Both the position numbers and the translations under genes were made by a program. DNA of 64,000 nucleotides from Caldifarciminota bacterium (lineage in GTDB: Bacteria; Hydrothermota; Tepidihabitantia; Tepidihabitantales; Tepidihabitantaceae), in the NCBI GenBank assembly GCA_026418295.1, contig JAOABP010000002.1, forward strand, positions 226,367 to 290,366. Reading direction: 5' to 3'. Below, one piece after another: positions 60,866 through 64,000 of this stretch. The notes under the pieces were generated by a model, which made no database searches, had not been told where the DNA came from, and saw only the letters and a program-made list of their open reading frames with translations. How positions within the stretch are numbered: the stretch's first letter is position 1; each line of letters begins with the position of its first letter.

Positions 60866-62002
60866 CTATTTCATTGCTTCAGATTTCGTAAAGGAACGAT
60901 CTAACTGAAATTCAGATAAATCTATGGTAGATTTTCCTGTAGTAATCAGTTCTGCCATTAATTTACCAATTGCCGGACCGAACATAAAACCATGACCGCT
61001 CATACCAGCAGCCACATAATATCCCTCAACAGATGTTTTACCGCATATTGGATTCCCATCCGGACTCATTTCGTAAGAACCTGCCCATTGCCTCAAAACT
61101 TTCACGCTGGATAACTTCGGCAGCAAACGTATCATCCTCCGTGGCATCTCAGTAACAAATTCATCACTCGAATCTAAACGGTAGCCGGGAACTAATGGAA
61201 CCGGCGTATAACAACCTATGATATGTCCGGTACCATAATGCTGCAGGAAGTAACAGCCATCAGAACGATAATCAACCAGCATAGGATCCAAACACCTTTC
61301 AACTGCTTCGGTCACTAATGCTTCATGCCGATCTGGTGCCACTGGCACTTCAACTCCCGCCATCCTCCCTACTTCTGATGCCCAAGGACCGGCCGCATTC
61401 AGAACTACTGGAGCAAAGAATTCATCTCCCTTGTTAGTCACCACTGAAACAACACGCCCTTTGTGAATATTAATACCTACAACCTCCGTTTCCGTATATA
61501 CTTTAGAACCCATATCTCTCATTCTTTTCAGATAACCAAATGTCACCTTGAATGGATTTGCCTGTCCGTCCGTAGGACACCATGCCCCCCCGATTAATCC
61601 TTCGGTGTTCAATCCCGGAACAATACGCGCACATTCATCAGCACTAACAAATGCAACATCAAGACCACATCGCCGTTGAATTTCAATTGCTTCCCCAAAT
61701 GATTTTTTACGTTCTTCGTCAAAAGCCAAAAAAAGATAACCGCCGGCATACCATTCAATATCTTCTCCAACTTCTTCTTTGAAATTTTGAAATAGTTTAA
61801 TACTTAGGAGCATCACCTTAATAGTTAACTCATGGGAAAACTGTGCCCTGATACCCCCGATACATCGACCAGTCGATCCGGCGCACGGAAATTTTTTTTC
61901 TAACAAAGCTACTTTAAAACCTGCCTTAGCAAGATGATATCCTACGGCGGCGCCAATTATCCCCCCACCAACAATTACTGCATCAGCTGTTTTTCGACTC
62001 AT
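60866..62002 (-). CDS. FAD-dependent amine/D-amino acid oxidoreductase (DAO family)
   Basis: 378 aa with the Rossmann FAD-binding motif at the start (AVIVGGGIIGAAVGYHLAKAG) and the DAO-family ends (GRCIGGIRAQFSHEL, GPWASEVGRMAGV, SPDGNPICG, AAGMSGHGFMFGPAIGKLMAEL). This is the beta-subunit type seen in sarcosine oxidase, HcnC and multi-subunit proline/hydroxyproline dehydrogenases. Its genes for a BFD-like 2Fe-2S protein (20-nt overlap) and a ferredoxin are directly upstream, so electrons from amine oxidation probably pass to iron-sulfur carriers rather than to oxygen. The substrate is unknown. Confidence 0.88.
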   Translation of the reverse strand: MSRKTADAVIVGGGIIGAAVGYHLAKAGFKVALLEKKFPCAGSTGRCIGGIRAQFSHELTIKVMLLSIKLFQNFKEEVGEDIEWYAGGYLFLAFDEERKKSFGEAIEIQRRCGLDVAFVSADECARIVPGLNTEGLIGGAWCPTDGQANPFKVTFGYLKRMRDMGSKVYTETEVVGINIHKGRVVSVVTNKGDEFFAPVVLNAAGPWASEVGRMAGVEVPVAPDRHEALVTEAVERCLDPMLVDYRSDGCYFLQHYGTGHIIGCYTPVPLVPGYRLDSSDEFVTEMPRRMIRLLPKLSSVKVLRQWAGSYEMSPDGNPICGKTSVEGYYVAAGMSGHGFMFGPAIGKLMAELITTGKSTIDLSEFQLDRSFTKSEAMK

Positions 62003-62321
62003 ATCTGTATTGACCGAGTAATTGTAATTTTACAGGTTTTACCGGTGGCCTTGATTTGGGAAATTGCAATTTTGCTATAGGAGTACCGGTCATTTCCTCG
62101 ACAATTCTAGCAACAACCCTCATACACCCTCTACCACCGCAATGTCCCATTCCGATGCGCAATATCCGTTTTAACTCTTCTAGCGAATGATAGCCATTTT
62201 TAATCGCCTGTCGAACTTCATCTTCGGAAATCTCCTCGCAGCGACAAACTACAACAGAATTTAAAGCAGATTTCTTTACTGTTCGCTTTGTTCTATTACC
62301 ATGTCCCATAATACATTGCAT
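61983..62321 (-). CDS. BFD-like 2Fe-2S protein of the amine dehydrogenase
   Basis: 112 aa with a [2Fe-2S] BFD-type domain: VVVCRCEEISEDEVRQAI and GHCGGRGCMRVVARIV supply the four Cys. Basic N-terminal extension of about 25 residues. Equivalent domains are fused or separate in D-hydroxyproline and L-proline dehydrogenase complexes and HcnA-like subunits. The ATG at 62321 with AAGGA just upstream was chosen; a TTG further up opens the same frame. It lies between ferredoxin and FAD subunit genes. Confidence 0.85.
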   Translation of the reverse strand: MQCIMGHGNRTKRTVKKSALNSVVVCRCEEISEDEVRQAIKNGYHSLEELKRILRIGMGHCGGRGCMRVVARIVEEMTGTPIAKLQFPKSRPPVKPVKLQLLGQYRYESKNS

Positions 62322-62371
62322 TTTTCCTTTTTGCAATACCCCTTTGGGAGGGAAAATTAGATATCATAGCC

Positions 62372-62875
62372 TCAAATCAATCGTATATGCCTTACATCTT
62401 TCCAGAATCTCTTGGGGACAGCAACAGTAACTACTGCACACCGGTTAAATCTCTGACTGTCAAGAAGTTTAACAACTCTGCCGTAGCAAACTTTATTGCC
62501 ATTACGATCAAGGCATAAAACCTTGGCGTCGGGTTGAGGACGTGGGATGAACTCGTATGGCATCGCAATGGAAACATGGGTTTTGGTATAATTGAAATCG
62601 ATTACAAATATTGCCAAACCCGGGCATTTGGTTATACATATCCCGCATCCGTTACAAACTTCAAAATCTACCCTTGGTTTGTTAATAAGTGCACCTTCAA
62701 TTTTAATTGCCCCCCTAGGACAAGCGTAGGCACAGGGGTTACAGGGGATGTTTTCAATACATTCAATCAACACAACTGGCCTTTTTTGGAGTCGAGAATA
62801 TGAAGGAATAAGCCCATTCCTTTTAAGATCGTTAAATGTCAAAACGCCAGAACGTCTGTATTTTTCAACTGTCAT
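62372..62875 (-). CDS. Two-cluster (2[4Fe-4S]) ferredoxin subunit
   Basis: 167 aa. Two ferredoxin-like Cys motifs: CNPCAYACPRGAI, with a preceding Cys in IECIENIPC, and CNGCGICITKCPGLAIF. The C-terminal region (PRPQPDAKVLCLDRNGNKVCYGRVVKLLDSQRFNRCAVVTVAVPKRFWKDVRHIR) is a small barrel-like domain. It should carry electrons from the FAD/2Fe-2S subunits to a partner. First gene of the three-gene operon with its own promoter; 9 nt separate the -10 box from its ATG. Divergent from the CoA-transferase genes. Confidence 0.85.
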   Translation of the reverse strand: MTVEKYRRSGVLTFNDLKRNGLIPSYSRLQKRPVVLIECIENIPCNPCAYACPRGAIKIEGALINKPRVDFEVCNGCGICITKCPGLAIFVIDFNYTKTHVSIAMPYEFIPRPQPDAKVLCLDRNGNKVCYGRVVKLLDSQRFNRCAVVTVAVPKRFWKDVRHIRLI

Positions 62876-62884
62876 ATTGCTGTG

Positions 62885-62912
62885 AGTATAAATACTTTTT
62901 AATATCAGTCAA
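62885..62912 (-). promoter_or_regulatory. Promoter of the ferredoxin/amine dehydrogenase operon
   Basis: On the minus strand TTGACT (62912-62907), 16-nt spacer, TATACT (62890-62885). The predicted start leaves only about 3 nt before the ATG. Confidence 0.6.
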
Positions 62913-62935
62913 GAATCAAACAAATCTGAGAAATG

Positions 62936-62963
62936 TTGACACTGATTAAACTTTCCTTATCAT
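62936..62963 (+). promoter_or_regulatory. Promoter of the CoA-transferase genes
   Basis: TTGACA (62936-62941), 16-nt spacer, TATCAT (62958-62963). Transcription should start near 62970, giving a leader of about 25 nt with a GGAGG ribosome-binding site, unlike the divergent promoter that is nearly leaderless. Confidence 0.6.
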
Positions 62964-62994
62964 ACGTCAATATAAATATTTTTCGGAGGTTAGT

Positions 62995-63966
62995 ATGGAA
63001 ATATTAGAATCAGGTACGGGAGAACTCTTTCACCCACCAGATCCGGATGGCTTTCGGGAATGGGTTCACAAACATAAAAATACCCGATTGGTTTCCAAAA
63101 TCATGTCAGAACAGGAGGCAATTGCACGCTTCGTTCAAGACGGGGATTACATCGGAACTGAATTATACGGAACTGTCCGAGCACCAATGTCGCTAATACG
63201 GGAGCTGATTCGGCAGGGCAAAAAACATCTTAAAGTAGCGGGACAGGGTGTCCATGAACTTGATCTTCTTCTTGCTGCTGATCTTGTTGACTGCTTAGAT
63301 ATTACTTACATAGGTTGGGAAATCTACGGAATTTCATCGATTTTACGTCGCGCTGTGGAATCAGGCCGTGTTAAGACCGCCGAATGGTCCAATGCAGCAA
63401 TCTCTTGGCGGTTCAAAGCAGCAGCCATGGGTGTATCGTTTATCCCTGTCCGTTCCATGCTGGGTACCGACACGTTTAAATACTCAGCAGCGAAAGTTGT
63501 TAAGGACCCCTGGACTGGAAAACCAGTGTGCTTGCTTCCTGCTCTTTACCTTGATGTCGGTCTGATCCACGTTCATCAGGCTGATGAATATGGCAATTGC
63601 CGAATTGAGGGTATATCCGGATTTGCATTCGAACTTGCTCGCGCATCCAAAAAATTAATCATTTCTGCCGAAGAAATTATATCCAATGAAGAAATCCGGC
63701 GTTATCCAGAAAGAACAATTATTCCCTATTATCTGGTGGACGCTGTAGTTCCTGCCAAGTATGGCTCTCATCCGGGTGAGATGTGCTACCGGTACTGGCG
63801 TGATGAAGAGCATCTTCTACAATTTTACCGGGATTCAGCTGACCCTGAAAAGACCAAAGCATATCTCGACAGATGGGTCTATGGCTGCCGCAACCATGAT
63901 GAGTATATCAAGCTCGTGGGAACTGAGCGGCTTAAAAAACTCGAAATGGAAATCGGGGGGAGATGA
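62995..63966 (+). CDS. CoA-transferase alpha subunit (glutaconate CoA-transferase A-like)
   Basis: 323 aa of the family I CoA-transferase alpha type (GctA-like): KIMSEQEAIARFVQDGDYIGTELYG near residues 35-60 and DVGLIHVHQADEYGNCRIEGIS in the middle. It moves CoA between carboxylic acids; the catalytic Glu sits in the beta subunit, whose gene begins right after. The substrate is unknown; actinobacterial homologues include IpdA. GGAGG precedes the ATG by 6 nt. It is divergent from the amine dehydrogenase genes, which may point to amino-acid breakdown, for example release of organic acids. Confidence 0.85.
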   Translation: MEILESGTGELFHPPDPDGFREWVHKHKNTRLVSKIMSEQEAIARFVQDGDYIGTELYGTVRAPMSLIRELIRQGKKHLKVAGQGVHELDLLLAADLVDCLDITYIGWEIYGISSILRRAVESGRVKTAEWSNAAISWRFKAAAMGVSFIPVRSMLGTDTFKYSAAKVVKDPWTGKPVCLLPALYLDVGLIHVHQADEYGNCRIEGISGFAFELARASKKLIISAEEIISNEEIRRYPERTIIPYYLVDAVVPAKYGSHPGEMCYRYWRDEEHLLQFYRDSADPEKTKAYLDRWVYGCRNHDEYIKLVGTERLKKLEMEIGGR

Positions 63967-64000
63967 TGAACTCTAAATATAATGAAGTTGAATTTTTGAT
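63966..64000 (+). CDS. Start of CoA-transferase beta subunit (partial)
   Basis: An ATG at 63966 overlaps the stop of the alpha gene by one base (TGATG) and opens a frame MNSKYNEVEFL that runs off the window. By position it should be the beta (GctB-like) subunit carrying the active-site Glu. Only 11 residues are visible, so the assignment rests on context alone. Confidence 0.6.
   Translation, partial: MNSKYNEVEFL

Overview
The window reads as a contiguous piece of a Gram-negative-type bacterial chromosome with dense, mostly operonic coding. It carries parts of a type IX secretion system (SprA/Sov translocon, PorX/PorY-like regulators, surface proteins with C-terminal sorting domains), a poly-gamma-glutamate (PGA) operon, an archaeal-type AsnRS, an EF-Tu domain-2-like small protein and an LpxL/PatA-like acyltransferase. 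This mix points to a lineage of the FCB/Bacteroidota superphylum outside the cultured Bacteroidetes, most likely candidate division WOR-3 (Stahlbacteria) or a relative; that assignment is inference from gene content. No rRNA, IS element, prophage or CRISPR array was seen.

Layout. 0-9 kb (minus): membrane pyrophosphatase alone, then an operon purE - SagB-like nitroreductase - purC - queA - murF - carboxyltransferase/BCCP fusion - GGQ release-factor-like protein. 9.1-10.4 kb (plus): LarA-family racemase, divergent from purE with overlapping -35 boxes. 10.4-18.4 kb (plus): a non-coding gap with a GC-rich palindromic repeat, then asnS - EF-like small protein - 36-aa basic protein - addB - addA. 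18.4-21.2 kb (minus): PorX/PorY-like two-component pair. 21.3-24.6 kb (plus): four uncharacterised membrane-protein genes. 24.7-29.6 kb (plus): tRNA-Val heading a run of zinc-ribbon protein, RNase H-like protein, LpxL-like acyltransferase, dUTPase and two PimA-like glycosyltransferases. 29.6-34.3 kb (minus): metG - tatD - rsmA, and a double-GNAT protein.

34.3-48.6 kb (minus) is the most striking region: a ten-gene, tightly overlapping operon starting at a perfect consensus promoter. It encodes PgsB, PgsC and PgsW, a secreted protein, an outer-membrane barrel candidate, an LVIVD propeller lipoprotein, two gingipain-fold (C25) proteins, a YCF48-type propeller and a small PKD-like lipoprotein. 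Both C25 proteins keep the catalytic Cys position but have lost the catalytic His. At least three products carry type IX sorting domains, so PGA synthesis and type IX-secreted surface proteins appear to be co-expressed.

49-58.6 kb (minus): folD - polyprenyl synthase - dxs - sprA - comEA. 58.8-60.8 kb (minus): a zinc-binding protein and a DegP protease. 60.9-62.9 kb (minus): ferredoxin - BFD-type 2Fe-2S protein - FAD amine oxidase, divergent from a GctAB-like CoA-transferase that runs off the window end.

Expression signals. Many operon heads have a sigma70-type promoter whose -10 box ends only 5-6 nt before the start codon (purE, larA-like, metG, GNAT gene, the 21.3-kb cluster, the 60.8-kb zinc protein), implying leaderless mRNAs. 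Other heads (hppA, folD, CoA-transferase) use a leader with a Shine-Dalgarno sequence. Both modes seem to coexist.
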